Origin: JBBIRG01 sp964410965
GTDB lineage: Bacteria; CLD3; SB21; JBBIRG01
Assembly: GCA_964410965.1 (NCBI GenBank)
Contig: CAYPIY010000008.1
Coordinates: 211,855 to 275,854, forward strand
Direction of reading: 5' to 3'
Length of the DNA: 64,000 nt
Under the pieces are notes generated by a model. It was not told the origin of the DNA and searched no databases. It saw only the letters and a program-made list of their open reading frames with translations. Of this stretch, positions 1-10,510 are shown piece after piece; within the stretch, counting starts at the first letter, position 1; the number at the start of each line of letters is the position of its first letter. Made by a program: the position numbers and the translations under genes.

Positions 1-3000
1 AAACTTCCCAGAACCGTAAGGTCACGGCCATTGATGTTGAAGTTACCGTTCGAGATCGTGAGATTATTTCGGATCAGGAGATCATAAATGCCCCCCAGCA
101 CTACGTTATTGTTCGGCAAGATACTTGTATTGGAAATAACAAGATTATAAAATGTCTTGCCTGTACCCAGGCCTTCGGGATACATATTCTGCTGGCCGTT
201 ACTGCCGTTAAGAGTGATTGTGTTGGTCACTTCGTTAGTTCCGGCCAGAATATAGCCGTAATTGTAGAAATAACCGCCGACGAATATGTTGTAATTCAGC
301 GTATCCACATTCAGCGTGACCTGGTTATCCCGTCCTGCCGTACCGATCTGAAGGTATCCTTGTGTAATTAAGTTACCGTCGAGGGTCTTGCTGCTTAAAT
401 TCCCGTTATTCGTATTCGTGACCAGCAGGTTACCGTAGGAGAAGGTGTTATCGTTGGCATCTTTTGTACTGATCGTCTGGTTTGTGTCGACGTCATAGTA
501 TACATACGATGTCCTGTCGAGGGTGATGTTCTCAAACCCTGACGGGAAATTATTCGATCCCCGTACGTACAGGATCATTCCGGCAGTCATCTCAAGGGAG
601 TCTTCCAGGCTGACAGCCTGAACGGTGTTGTTCTGCAGGTTCAGTGTACGGTTAATATACAGGAATCCGCTGTCAATCTCGATCCCGGTGAAGAGGGTTT
701 TGGTTCCGGTTCCGTTCAGCCAGAGGCTCGCGAACCTTGTTTTGTTGGTACCGCTGGCACCGCCGCCGTAAATATTCTGCCCTGGCCCTTCAAAGATGAC
801 AGTGCTTCGCTGGGCATTGAATGTCGTGTAATTATCCCAGTTCCCCCGGATGCGGAGGATTTTTTCGTTTCCGTTGACGACCGCTGAATTGCGGATCGTC
901 ACGGTGCCCCGGATATCAGTATTGGTCATGAAGGTTTTTTGTCCGCTGTTCTCGAACACAAGGCTGTAGAAATCCGCCGAATCGCGGGTCCAGATATACT
1001 GCGCCGCAGTGCCGTTAAAATAAACCGTACTGGCGCCTGCCCGGTAGTAACCGCCGTTATCGTTATTCCAGGTTTTGCCTATATAAATGCCCTGGTTGTT
1101 GTTGTTGTCCAGAACGCCCAGCGAATCGATCCGGAGCGTATCCTTGATTTCTAGAGCGTTTGTAGTCACGACCACAATGCTGTTGGAGCCGATTTCGAGC
1201 GTACCGAACTGTTTTGCAGCCGTGATTCCGCCGCTGACGAGAACCTGATTACCGGTGCTGTCAAACCTGACTTTTCCGCCGCCGTTGTCGAAGGTTCCGG
1301 GGTTGTACCAGTTGCCCTTGACTTTCAGGAGCGCCCGGTTATCCATGAATGTCATGCGTCCGTAGATGTTGACATTTCCGTGAACCGTTAACGTATCATT
1401 GAACATGATCAGCCTGCGCGTACCCGTCCCTATGGTCAGTTCCCTGCATTCGGCGATCCGGTTTCCTGTGGTATCGACCCAGCAATCGTTGAGGGCGGTA
1501 TTGGGTATGGAAACGCGCTTGGTTCCGTCGGGAACGCCCTGGGGCGACCAGTTCGCCGGATTGAACCAGTTATTGCTCGATGCGCCGGTCCATACCGAAA
1601 CCGGATCGGAACTTGCCCATTCGATCTTGCCGGCGCTTGTTTCTCTTTCATATAATGAATCGGAGAACGGTCCTGACGCATCCACAAACTCTAAGGAGTC
1701 GGTGCCGTCGCTGTAAACCACATTATACGCGCCGCCGCCCGGATTGACGGAGAATACAGTCCGCCAGATTCCGTTGTTCGTTTGACGCGTCATTTTCGTG
1801 GTTAAACTGTCTATTCGTAAAGCCGCAGCATTCGCCAGTCCCGCGGGATATGAGAAATTACCGTCGCTGAAATTGTACGGGAATGAATCGATCTTCGCTC
1901 CCGCGCGGACCCAGACGCCGTTCGCGTTTGTGAATTCTACCCGGTAATAACGGGCGCTGATCGTGCCGTTCTGCCCAACGTTAAACCAGTAATAACCGGC
2001 CCCTGTGCGGCGGGTGACCTGCGCGGCGCTCGCGCTGTCACCGATCATCTTAAACGTTCCGGGCGTACCGTAAACGCCGATATTCAGCCTTGAATTCTGA
2101 TAAATATACAAAGTGCTGGCGGCGCCGATGTCAAACACGCCGTCGTTGTCAATATTGATGGAATCCAGCCCGGTCGTGCTGAAATAGACGTTATATCCGT
2201 TGGTTTTCAGCGTGCCGCGGCTGACCTGCAATATTCCCCGCACGTCGATCTGGTAGTTGTTTATGGTATAAGTTCCGGAACTGTCGATCACGAGGTGATT
2301 GAAGATGTAATTGCCGACACCCGTATAGCCTGCCCGCAGCGTCCGGCTGCCTTTTCCGCGCAGGTAAACGGTATCGGTACGGGAATAGAATCCGCCGCCG
2401 ACATTGTTCCAGTCTCCGTAACAATAGACTGTGTTCGTTCCGTACTGATTAACGTCAAGATCTCCGACGTTGATCGTAAGGTTTCCGCCGATGTACAAGT
2501 CGCTGGAACCCGCGCCGAGGGTAAGATTGGAACCGTTTGATTTGGATATGGTCAGGTTATTAAAACCTTTGGTCAGCGCCTGACTCAGGGCGGTCATGTT
2601 GGTCTGGTAAGTCACTCCGCCGGTTCCGTCAGAAACGACGGTATTATTGTTATGTGTGAAGACACCCTCATTCGTCCATGAACCCGCAAGATAAATCGTG
2701 TCTGTTGATGCATTCATGTAAAGGGTGTCGTTCGTGCGGATCGTAAGGCTGCCGTTGACATCGAGCGAAGTCAGGGCTGTCTTCTGGCCCGCGGAATCCA
2801 ATACCAGGTTATAGAAGTCCTCCGCCCCGTGGGCTGTAATGGACTGACGGCCGTTCTTAGATAAATAGACCGTGCTTGTTCCCGGCACGATCGCCGCAAT
2901 CGAATCCCGCATCCAGTCTCCGTAACAGTAGACGGACTGGGCACCCATGGAGAACTTGCCGCTTTCGACGCGGAGAGTATCGGATACGTCAAGCCGCTGG

Positions 3001-6000
3001 TTGATGATTACGTCCGTTCCCCGGAGATTCAGCTTATAGAACGGCCGGACAAGGTTCTGGCTGTATATGTACTGCGTGGAACTTCCGTCCATGATCACGC
3101 GCCCCTGACGGGGGATGAACGCTCCGGTGGTCGTATTGTTGCTGAAATTTCCTCCGCAGCGGATCGTGTAATTGTTGCCCGTCACATCCAGTGTCGTGTA
3201 GCCGGCGATGGTAAGGGTACCGCGTATGTTGACGTCACCGTTGAGATATTTGGTGTTCGTATTGTTTCCGTTATCGCCGAGATACATGGCGCCGTAAGCG
3301 ATTTGCGTTCCCGAAGCCGTGGTGTCACGGATGTACTGGTTTCCGCGCTCGTATAAGACGCGGCTAGTGGGGGCCAGACTGATGGTCTCAAATCCGATCG
3401 GGAAAGTATTGGTGTCATCCCCGGCCAGGTTACGGAGATAAAAGTCCACATTCGAGCCCAGCGACATCGTATTGGAGGCTCCGATTCCGCGGATGATAAA
3501 ATTCTGGATATTCAGATATCCTGTTCCCGGGTCAATTTCATCGACGGTCAGGTTGCCGAGCAGGTTGATGCTGCGGTCATAATAATTGATGCTGTCTTTG
3601 GTGATGATTTTCGCGCCGCGTCCGGTAAAACGCAGGTTCCAGAATGTCTGGGGGGACTGGTTGCGGGACACGTAAATGTATTGTTCCACTCCGTCGTTTC
3701 GGCTCATGGTGATAGTGGTCGGCTGAGTGCCCACGCTGATTCCGGCCGTTCCCTGCCCGTTATTCAGGTACAGGTATCCGCCGATGGTTACGTTAAAATG
3801 GCGGTTGGTCTGGGAATAAAGACAAAGCGAATCCCCGTTATAGACAAGGAGATTGCCGTTCACCAGCAGGTTACTGTCGAGATATTTTTTCTCATTGGTC
3901 GCTGCTCCGCCGAGGTACAGGTTCGGATAGGTGATCTGGTTACCGTTGCGGAGATAGGTTGTCACGGTCTGAGCCGGGGCATTGCGCTGGTACAGGACAA
4001 GGCTGGTCGTATTGAAGCTGACCGTCTCCACGCTGTCCGGAAAGCTGTTCAGGCCTCTGAGATATAAATAATTGCTGCTGCCCAGAGCGAAAGAATTGGC
4101 CGCTCCCCGGCAGATCAGCGTACTGTCAATAAGTAAACCGCGTCCGGCGTAACTAAGGTTAATATCGATGTTCCCGGTTACGATGGTATTCGTAGATAAA
4201 TATTTGTTGCTGATGCCGGTAAAACTCAGGTTGTTGAACACGGTTCCGCTGGCATTGATGGTCTGGTCGCCGGAAGAACCGTCCACGAGAACCGTTCCCG
4301 TTCTCGGCACAAAAGTACCGCCGTTATTCGCAAACACCGTCACGCCGCCGCCGCTGAGCGTGATGCCGGAATTATTCTCGCCGACATCGAGGTAACTTCC
4401 TGAATTAAGAGTCAGAGTACGGTTCACATCGATGCTGCTGACCAGAGTGTCGCTTCCGGCAATAGTCAGGTTGTAAAAATCGCTTACGCCGGTACCGCGT
4501 ATGGTTTTCCCGGTCCCGCTCATGGTGACGGTTCTCGTGCGTGCGTTAAACACACCGACCGAATCGCCTTCATTGTCCCATTTTTCCCAGTTGCCCCAGA
4601 CGGTCATGTCGTAATTACCGGCATCCAGCGTTCCTTTGAGGATCTTGACATCGCCCCGGACCAGAATATTCTGACCCAGGTTCGCTGTTCCGGTTTTCTG
4701 AATCACAAAATTGAAAAGGGAGTCTACATTGATATTCTGGGAAGAAATACCGGATACGTTGAATGTAAGTTTCTGGTTATGCCGTATCGCGGCTCCGGTC
4801 GTGGATTTGGATATATTACCTAATAAATAGATACTGTCATTGCTGGATGCGCTGTTCGCGATAAGAACTGCTGTGGTCGTGTCAATGCTCAGATCGGAAA
4901 GAACCTTCAGTCGGCCTCGTGAAGAGCCGTCACCTAAAATGAGAGAGTCTTTTAATGTGATACTGTACGCGGAAGCGTTGGTCACGTTAAGAAGCGGAGG
5001 CCAGTTCCCGAACGGAATGATCGCTCTCCGGGATGAGTCGGGAACGCCGTTGCTCCACGCGGCGGCATTGCTCCAGAGGTTGGTGGTATCGGTTTTATGC
5101 AGCCACCGTGTGATTAACGTTGTGAAATTCCACTGGATGCGGTTAAAGGGATCGATTTCCCGGGTTGAATCCGCAAAAGTTCCCTGCGGATCAACCAGAA
5201 CAATGTTACCCGCGTCGGATCTCTTAACAATGTTACGGCTCGTGGCTGTCATCGTGGTCGGAAAATTAATTCCGGTAATCGCATTCGATCCGGTCAGATT
5301 CTGCGCGTTTTCAATCCGCAGCAGACATGCTCCTGCTGCGTTATTGCCGTTTGTAAAAGTACAGGAACTGAAGTTATTCGTCAGGTCAACCGTGCCGCTG
5401 TTGACATAAATACTGTCCATGAATTCAAAGACTGCGTTTTTGGCGGCAATCGTTCCCCCGGCTTGCACGGTAAATCCGTAGAAACCCGCTGTGATTCCGT
5501 CCTGCCGGCTGATCAGAGCTTCTTTTCCCGCCTGTCCGACCAGGGAGATTTGGCCCGTCACAACATTAATGTATGATTTATTTGCCGCGCCGTTCGTATA
5601 AGGCCTCAGCGCGCTGTTTTCCCCGACGATCAGATGACCTCCCTGAATGGTCAGTGAATCCCCGTTGGTATTTCCGTAGATCAGGTCATACCCCAACGAT
5701 GTCGTCGAATCAAAGAGATTGAGTGTACCGTTATACAGATACAGAGCCCCTCCGACGACTAAATCGGATTTGAGTTTGTAATTGGAGGAAGGCGCATCAA
5801 AAATCAGCCGGTTGAAAAGGTTGGCTGCAGTGCTGATATAACTGTTCATTTTAATTTCTTTATTGACGCCGTTCCCTTCAAACTTCACGAAATTCAGAGC
5901 CGGGGCGTTGCGGACATAAAAATATCCGTCCGATTCGCACAGGAATGAACCGCCTAAGAAAAGGCTGTACAGGTTCGCGTTGTCTCCGCTTTGGGAAAGA

Positions 6001-9000
6001 TCCAGCAATCCTTTCTGAATGGTCAGGTCGTTAATCACGCGGATATTTCCGTAACTGCTGTCGTATCCTGCAGGCCTGTAAATCCGGACAACGCCCTGGG
6101 CATTGTTGATCCTGTTGATTTTCAGGTTATAGAAATAATTGTTGATGCCGTTTGTGAGAATGTATTGCGGATCGCGGGTTCCCGTCAACTCCACGGTGCT
6201 TCCGTTGCTCGCCTGGAAACTCCCGTAATTGTAGAAATGCCCGCCGATATAAATATTCGCCGCCGAAGGCATGGTCACTGTAGCGCCGGATTCAATTAAA
6301 ATATCTAAATTCACGTCCATATTGGCGGTCAGGGATTTTGTACCGCTTCCGCCGAACCGCAGCGTATAAAAATCATTCGCTCCGGAACCCCTCAGTACCT
6401 GGTTGGTTCCGATAAAATGAACGGTATCTGTATTCGGTACGAATGTTTCATAATTATTCCAGTCACCCCCCAGAAAAACGTCCCGGTAGGTACCGGTATA
6501 CCAGTTCGACTCGAGCCGGCCGGACGTGATGGTAAGATTTCCGCCGATGTAGAGATCGAACCAGCTGATGGTCGCGGTTTTGGATGCGTCTTTTTTCAGC
6601 TGGAGATGATTGAACATCTTGCCGGTCTGAGCGGATCCCTGTCCGGTATATCCCAGCAAAACCGCCTGTGTGGCGCCGCCGAGCAGAATCACTTTTCCGG
6701 TTCCCGCGGTAAACAAGCCCGTATACCGGTTGTCGAAATTCCCCTCGACCTTGAGCGTATCGTCGTTTCCGTCTAATGTGACGCTCGAATCGATTACGAT
6801 ATTTCCCGCGACGTGCAGTGAGTCACTGTTCGTATTGTCGAGAGTGATGGTGCGAGACACCGGAGGCGCGCCGCTCCTTAATAAAGTAAGATTGTAAAAG
6901 TCGTTCAGGCCGGTTCCGATGACGCTCTGGGCTCCCGATCCTCCTAAAGTCGTGGTGGAAAGATTGTAATCGTAAGTCGCCGCGGCATCTCTCTGCCAGT
7001 TCCGGTTCACCCGCACGGCATAGTTGACCGTGGAAGTGCTGAAAATGCCCTGCTGCAGGTAGAGATCGTTTTCAACAAGCATCGCTCCGTACAGTGTCGC
7101 GTTTCCGCCGGTTTTATTGATCACGACATTATAGAACGTTTTTCCGCTTCCTTGTCCTCCGGTACGGATCTGCTGTTCCTGTGTGCCGGTAAATGTTACG
7201 GTGCAGTTTTCATGTTCAAAACGTCCGGTCCCGGCCCAGTTCGTCCAGTAACCTTCAACATTGATATTGTTTCCTCCTGACCGTACGGTATCGCCGCCGT
7301 TGATCTGGAAATCGCCGCGTACGTTGCCGATGGCCGCGCCGAAGATCTTGACGCCCGCCGCGCCCATGATGAGATTGCCGTAAGAGATGCCGCCGTATAT
7401 CGTCTGGATCGGGTAGTTCGGCCAGCCGGCGTCATATGTCACGGTGCTGTTCGCGCCCAGCGTATAAGTGGAAAAATTGGACGGAAAGTTTCCGTTCAGA
7501 CCTGTGCCCCGGACATATAGTATGATGCCGTCCTGGATTTCAAAAACCCGGCTCGAACCGGCGCCCGTATTTCGCACTTCAAAATTACGGACGTTCACAT
7601 AACTGACGCCCGTGAAAGCCCTGAAATCATTCATCACACGGACGTACGCGTTATAGGTATTGACAAAATCCTTTCCGCCGGAACCCTCGAAATACATATC
7701 ATTGAAGATCGACCTCGGTGAGGATCCTCCGACAACGGTATCCTGGTTTGTAATATAAATGGACTGGTAAGCAGGAGCGAGAAAACGGATCATGCCGTTA
7801 TTCGAGGAGAACCGGATCGCTCCGCCGACGGCTGAAGCCGAATCCTGCACGTTCAGTCCGACATGGGTTGTAGTCTGGCCGAAACCGATATGCAACTGGA
7901 TGTCATCGCCTTCGCAGTCCATGATCGCACGGGGTCCAACGGTAATGGTCCAGCGTGTGAATAAAAGCTCATATTCCGGCACGATTTTTCGGTAATTCTG
8001 ACCGCCGCCCTGCCGGCCTACGTACAGGCCGTAATAAAAGAGCGTGTCTCCGTCCGCTTCCGTGGTCCGGATGATCTGGTGTGAATTGGCGTCGTAATAG
8101 GTCGTTCCGTTCTGCATGATGACTTCATTGAACCCGTCGGGGAACATATTCTGGTTCGCATTGCCGCTTCCCGCGGTTCGCCGGATGTAAAGCCCTCCGT
8201 TTGAGGACAGCCGGGGATTGGTTCCCGCGCCGCGGACTTTACCGCCGCGGTCCACGCGGTCACCGATGAGAAAATAAGAGCCGCTCTGGATTACCAGCGA
8301 ATCATACACGCGGATGGAATCATAGCACCACTTCCCGCCGCCGTTGACGATCAGGCCTCCGAAATCGAACAATCCGGGGGTTGCCTGTGCGGCACCGCGG
8401 CTGTCGTACATATTGACAGCAGCGCTGCTGTTCATCGTTAACGTTGAATTCACGCCGTTGTAGTGCCCCTGGTTGTCCATATTGCCGCCGATGAATACCG
8501 GATTCGTTCCGGGGCTGAAAGTGACCGAGGGATTGATGGTGAAATTCCCGTCGACCGTCAGGGCCGTATCAAGCGATTTTGTAGTGGAGGCTCCCTGGAA
8601 AGTCACGTTAAACAGGCTTCCGGTGCCTTTCATCGCGATCGTCTGGTTGCCGGAGCCGTTGAAATTAACGGTAGAGGACGAATAAGCGTTAAACGCGCCG
8701 AGGCCGTTCACATCGGCGGCCACAAGCAGGTTGCCGGCGATATCCAGGGTACCGTACACGTTGGCGGACCCGTAGATGGCCATGTCGCCGCTGCCTGTGC
8801 CGGATTGCGTGACCGTCAGGGACCCGCTGGCGATATTCAGCGTCGAACCGACAACGACAGTGATCGCGCCGCAGGTCGAAACGCCGTTAATGCGTACAAT
8901 CACATTTCCGTCAATCACGACGCTGTCCGTATTGGCCGGAACGCCGTTGGGATTCCAGTTGTTGCCGTCGCTCCACAGTGTGCCATCGCCGAGTCCGTCC

Positions 9001-9362
9001 CAGGTTTTGGTGCTGAGCGTCTCGATTCCGCGTATCCTCTCCTTGCGGACATCCGTCGGAACTTGCTGGTATTTGTATTTGTTATTGACCTGATCCGGCA
9101 GAAGGTGTCCGGTACCAAAACCGGGAAATTTCGTCGGATCGCTTTTCCTGAACACCTCATCCGTACGAAGCATATCGTCCCTCGTCAGGTCAATGTAAGT
9201 GCTCGGACCGGTCGGATCAATGACAGCAGGCGCCACCTTGACCGTATCAGCGTAAATTTTTTCCATCGGACCGGATTCAGATTCGATGAACTGTTTTTTC
9301 TGTGCAAAACCTAAGCTTGCGGCTGTAAGGATAACAATAAGGGCATTGTACAGAGGCTTCAT
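1..9362 (-). CDS. Giant secreted beta-repeat surface protein (N-terminal 3120 codons, continues past the left edge)
   Basis: One frame stays open on the minus strand from an ATG at 9362 to the window edge. I translated it and saw no stop. It begins with a Sec signal peptide (MKPLYNALIVILTAASLGFA, then Q). The mature part is almost entirely short degenerate repeats of the form V.GN..I..G.L..G...V...G..., rich in Asn, Gly, Thr and Tyr, with recurrent SGNQTI, FYNL and KTL-type strings, as expected of a beta-solenoid or stacked beta-sandwich fibre. Three W-x(n)-NW-x(n)-NGVP modules, near residues 129, 1427 and 2594, head super-repeats of about 1170-1300 residues. The module ends are also similar (F.DS..E, then I.W). 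A GGAG ribosome site lies 7-8 bases before the ATG. Such proteins in FCB bacteria usually end in a C-terminal sorting domain, which would lie outside this window. Role unknown; surface adhesion or a sheath is a guess. Confidence 0.85.
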   Translation of the reverse strand, partial: MKPLYNALIVILTAASLGFAQKKQFIESESGPMEKIYADTVKVAPAVIDPTGPSTYIDLTRDDMLRTDEVFRKSDPTKFPGFGTGHLLPDQVNNKYKYQQVPTDVRKERIRGIETLSTKTWDGLGDGTLWSDGNNWNPNGVPANTDSVVIDGNVIVRINGVSTCGAITVVVGSTLNIASGSLTVTQSGTGSGDMAIYGSANVYGTLDIAGNLLVAADVNGLGAFNAYSSSTVNFNGSGNQTIAMKGTGSLFNVTFQGASTTKSLDTALTVDGNFTINPSVTFSPGTNPVFIGGNMDNQGHYNGVNSTLTMNSSAAVNMYDSRGAAQATPGLFDFGGLIVNGGGKWCYDSIRVYDSLVIQSGSYFLIGDRVDRGGKVRGAGTNPRLSSNGGLYIRRTAGSGNANQNMFPDGFNEVIMQNGTTYYDANSHQIIRTTEADGDTLFYYGLYVGRQGGGQNYRKIVPEYELLFTRWTITVGPRAIMDCEGDDIQLHIGFGQTTTHVGLNVQDSASAVGGAIRFSSNNGMIRFLAPAYQSIYITNQDTVVGGSSPRSIFNDMYFEGSGGKDFVNTYNAYVRVMNDFRAFTGVSYVNVRNFEVRNTGAGSSRVFEIQDGIILYVRGTGLNGNFPSNFSTYTLGANSTVTYDAGWPNYPIQTIYGGISYGNLIMGAAGVKIFGAAIGNVRGDFQINGGDTVRSGGNNINVEGYWTNWAGTGRFEHENCTVTFTGTQEQQIRTGGQGSGKTFYNVVINKTGGNATLYGAMLVENDLYLQQGIFSTSTVNYAVRVNRNWQRDAAATYDYNLSTTTLGGSGAQSVIGTGLNDFYNLTLLRSGAPPVSRTITLDNTNSDSLHVAGNIVIDSSVTLDGNDDTLKVEGNFDNRYTGLFTAGTGKVILLGGATQAVLLGYTGQGSAQTGKMFNHLQLKKDASKTATISWFDLYIGGNLTITSGRLESNWYTGTYRDVFLGGDWNNYETFVPNTDTVHFIGTNQVLRGSGANDFYTLRFGGSGTKSLTANMDVNLDILIESGATVTMPSAANIYIGGHFYNYGSFQASNGSTVELTGTRDPQYILTNGINNYFYNLKINRINNAQGVVRIYRPAGYDSSYGNIRVINDLTIQKGLLDLSQSGDNANLYSLFLGGSFLCESDGYFYVRNAPALNFVKFEGNGVNKEIKMNSYISTAANLFNRLIFDAPSSNYKLKSDLVVGGALYLYNGTLNLFDSTTSLGYDLIYGNTNGDSLTIQGGHLIVGENSALRPYTNGAANKSYINVVTGQISLVGQAGKEALISRQDGITAGFYGFTVQAGGTIAAKNAVFEFMDSIYVNSGTVDLTNNFSSCTFTNGNNAAGACLLRIENAQNLTGSNAITGINFPTTMTATSRNIVKRSDAGNIVLVDPQGTFADSTREIDPFNRIQWNFTTLITRWLHKTDTTNLWSNAAAWSNGVPDSSRRAIIPFGNWPPLLNVTNASAYSITLKDSLILGDGSSRGRLKVLSDLSIDTTTAVLIANSASSNDSIYLLGNISKSTTGAAIRHNQKLTFNVSGISSQNINVDSLFNFVIQKTGTANLGQNILVRGDVKILKGTLDAGNYDMTVWGNWEKWDNEGDSVGVFNARTRTVTMSGTGKTIRGTGVSDFYNLTIAGSDTLVSSIDVNRTLTLNSGSYLDVGENNSGITLSGGGVTVFANNGGTFVPRTGTVLVDGSSGDQTINASGTVFNNLSFTGISNKYLSTNTIVTGNIDINLSYAGRGLLIDSTLICRGAANSFALGSSNYLYLRGLNSFPDSVETVSFNTTSLVLYQRNAPAQTVTTYLRNGNQITYPNLYLGGAATNEKKYLDSNLLVNGNLLVYNGDSLCLYSQTNRHFNVTIGGYLYLNNGQGTAGISVGTQPTTITMSRNDGVEQYIYVSRNQSPQTFWNLRFTGRGAKIITKDSINYYDRSINLLGNLTVDEIDPGTGYLNIQNFIIRGIGASNTMSLGSNVDFYLRNLAGDDTNTFPIGFETISLAPTSRVLYERGNQYIRDTTASGTQIAYGAMYLGDNGNNTNTKYLNGDVNIRGTLTIAGYTTLDVTGNNYTIRCGGNFSNNTTTGAFIPRQGRVIMDGSSTQYIYSQNLVRPFYKLNLRGTDVIINQRLDVSDTLRVESGKFSMGAQSVYCYGDWMRDSIAAIVPGTSTVYLSKNGRQSITAHGAEDFYNLVLDSAGQKTALTSLDVNGSLTIRTNDTLYMNASTDTIYLAGSWTNEGVFTHNNNTVVSDGTGGVTYQTNMTALSQALTKGFNNLTISKSNGSNLTLGAGSSDLYIGGNLTINVGDLDVNQYGTNTVYCYGDWNNVGGGFYSRTDTVYLRGKGSRTLRAGYTGVGNYIFNHLVIDSSGTYTINNYQIDVRGILQVSRGTLKTNGYNVYFSTTGLDSINIDNDGVFDIGAASTLYIYQNSRLNIGVYGTPGTFKMIGDSASAAQVTRRTGAGYYWFNVGQNGTISARYYRVEFTNANGVWVRAGAKIDSFPYNFSDGNFSYPAGLANAAALRIDSLTTKMTRQTNNGIWRTVFSVNPGGGAYNVVYSDGTDSLEFVDASGPFSDSLYERETSAGKIEWASSDPVSVWTGASSNNWFNPANWSPQGVPDGTKRVSIPNTALNDCWVDTTGNRIAECRELTIGTGTRRLIMFNDTLTVHGNVNIYGRMTFMDNRALLKVKGNWYNPGTFDNGGGKVRFDSTGNQVLVSGGITAAKQFGTLEIGSNSIVVVTTNALEIKDTLRIDSLGVLDNNNNQGIYIGKTWNNDNGGYYRAGASTVYFNGTAAQYIWTRDSADFYSLVFENSGQKTFMTNTDIRGTVTIRNSAVVNGNEKILRIRGNWDNYTTFNAQRSTVIFEGPGQNIYGGGASGTNKTRFASLWLNGTGTKTLFTGIEIDSGFLYINRTLNLQNNTVQAVSLEDSLEMTAGMILYVRGSNNFPSGFENITLDRTSYVYYDVDTNQTISTKDANDNTFSYGNLLVTNTNNGNLSSKTLDGNLITQGYLQIGTAGRDNQVTLNVDTLNYNIFVGGYFYNYGYILAGTNEVTNTITLNGSNGQQNMYPEGLGTGKTFYNLVISNTSILPNNNVVLGGIYDLLIRNNLTISNGNFNINGRDLTVLGS

Positions 9363-9514
9363 TTAATCACTCCGTTATTGGGTTATATTTTTTATTATTC
9401 TTTTTTTCAGTGACTTACTATTTGCTTATGCCTGTGAGTAAAAGTTATTGTAAAACATGACTATGCTTAAGCTATTGTACACGTTTTACATTAATCAGTC
9501 AAAAAATTTTATCA

Positions 9515-9543
9515 ATTATAGTTATTTATAGCCGACTTGTCAA
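9515..9543 (-). promoter_or_regulatory. Full-consensus sigma70 promoter for the giant surface protein
   Basis: Read on the minus strand this is TTGACA (9543-9538), a 17-bp spacer and TATAAT (9520-9515). Both hexamers match consensus exactly and the spacing is optimal. Transcription should start near 9508, giving a leader of about 146 bases before the ATG at 9362. Confidence 0.85.
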
Positions 9544-9907
9544 TAGTTTTATTGTTTTTTATTATATTTAAATACTTGTGTGTCTTTTTAAAATACAGCG
9601 AATTGAATTAAGTATTTTTTATGTTATCTAAATATTTATCCGATTTTTTGATCTTCAGCAAATTTGTAAACTTATCAAAATAAATTTTATGAAATATTTT
9701 CCGCTTGCCATTGGCTGTTTAGAACAAAGACCCGGTACGTTTGAACTTGACAATGTCATGCTGTAACTTAATAAATCTTATTCAAATTTATGTCAAAACG
9801 TCTCGATTCTTGATGGCAACAAACAACCGCCGGAAATCATGTCCCATTGATTTCTTCACTTACTTACGATCCTGGTTTTCAAACATTCAATATGCTTCTA
9901 TTTGAAG
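9544..9907. other. AT-rich intergenic region
   Basis: No credible coding frame is visible on either strand. The stretch separates the promoter of the giant gene from the 3' end of the acetyltransferase gene. No clear terminator hairpin was seen for the acetyltransferase operon, which is transcribed into this region. Confidence 0.6.
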
Positions 9908-10453
9908 TCATTCATTTTCAGCTGATTCCTTTACTCTGGCCCACATATACTCGTCCAGTATCTTCCCGCTTTTTATAACGGCTTTGCGGTGCACAGCCTC
10001 AAGCCGGAATCCCGATTTTTCAAGAACCCTCATGGATGCGGCATTGCCCTCAAAAACCCTTGCCTGGATGCGCACGATTTCCGTCCCGGAAAAAACGGCA
10101 TTTGCCAGTTCCGGTATGATTTCGGTCAGAATACCCTTGTTCCAGTGTGATTCACTGAGCCAGTAACCAATTTCCGCAGTCAAACGGTAGACATCGGTCA
10201 GGGGAATGATCCCCACACCGCCAACAGCTTCGCCGCCAATTTCAATTGCGGCGACGATTTGCTGATCCTGTGCCCGCATGGATTGAATCCATTTCACGGC
10301 ATCATCAAAAGTGTAGGGATGGGGGAATCCGTCGCGCAGCCGTTCCGCGATCCTCGGATTATCGGCGTGTTTCGCAAGAGACCCAGCGTCTTCCGGCTGC
10401 CAGGGCCTGAGACGACAGGATGAAAGCTGCAAATGAATAGAGGTTAAACTCAT
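9908..10453 (-). CDS. GNAT N-acetyltransferase, RimJ/RimL-like
   Basis: Predicted to move an acetyl group from acetyl-CoA to an amine, possibly a protein N-terminus or a small molecule; the substrate cannot be read from sequence. The 181-aa product has the layout of the RimJ/RimL branch: an N-terminal LRPWQPEDA segment, a central GGVGIIPL strand, the EIGYWLSESHWNKGI segment, and a C-terminal NAASMRVLEKSGFR acetyl-CoA-binding block. I chose the ATG at 10453 because GGAG precedes it by 7 bases; an in-frame ATG at 10489 adds 12 residues but has no such site. It lies 57 bases after the patatin gene and is probably the last gene of that operon. Confidence 0.85.
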   Translation of the reverse strand: MSLTSIHLQLSSCRLRPWQPEDAGSLAKHADNPRIAERLRDGFPHPYTFDDAVKWIQSMRAQDQQIVAAIEIGGEAVGGVGIIPLTDVYRLTAEIGYWLSESHWNKGILTEIIPELANAVFSGTEIVRIQARVFEGNAASMRVLEKSGFRLEAVHRKAVIKSGKILDEYMWARVKESAENE

Positions 10454-10510
10454 GACTGATCTCCATGGATATCGGGTTATTGCGCTCAATTTTCCGGAAA
10501 AAATTCCGGG

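Noticed and set aside
8463..9314. Open frame of 283 codons opposite the giant surface protein, and many shorter ones up to 1-9 kb
   Set aside because: The minus-strand frame is continuous over 9.3 kb with signal peptide, ribosome site and consensus promoter; the plus-strand frames are its shadows.
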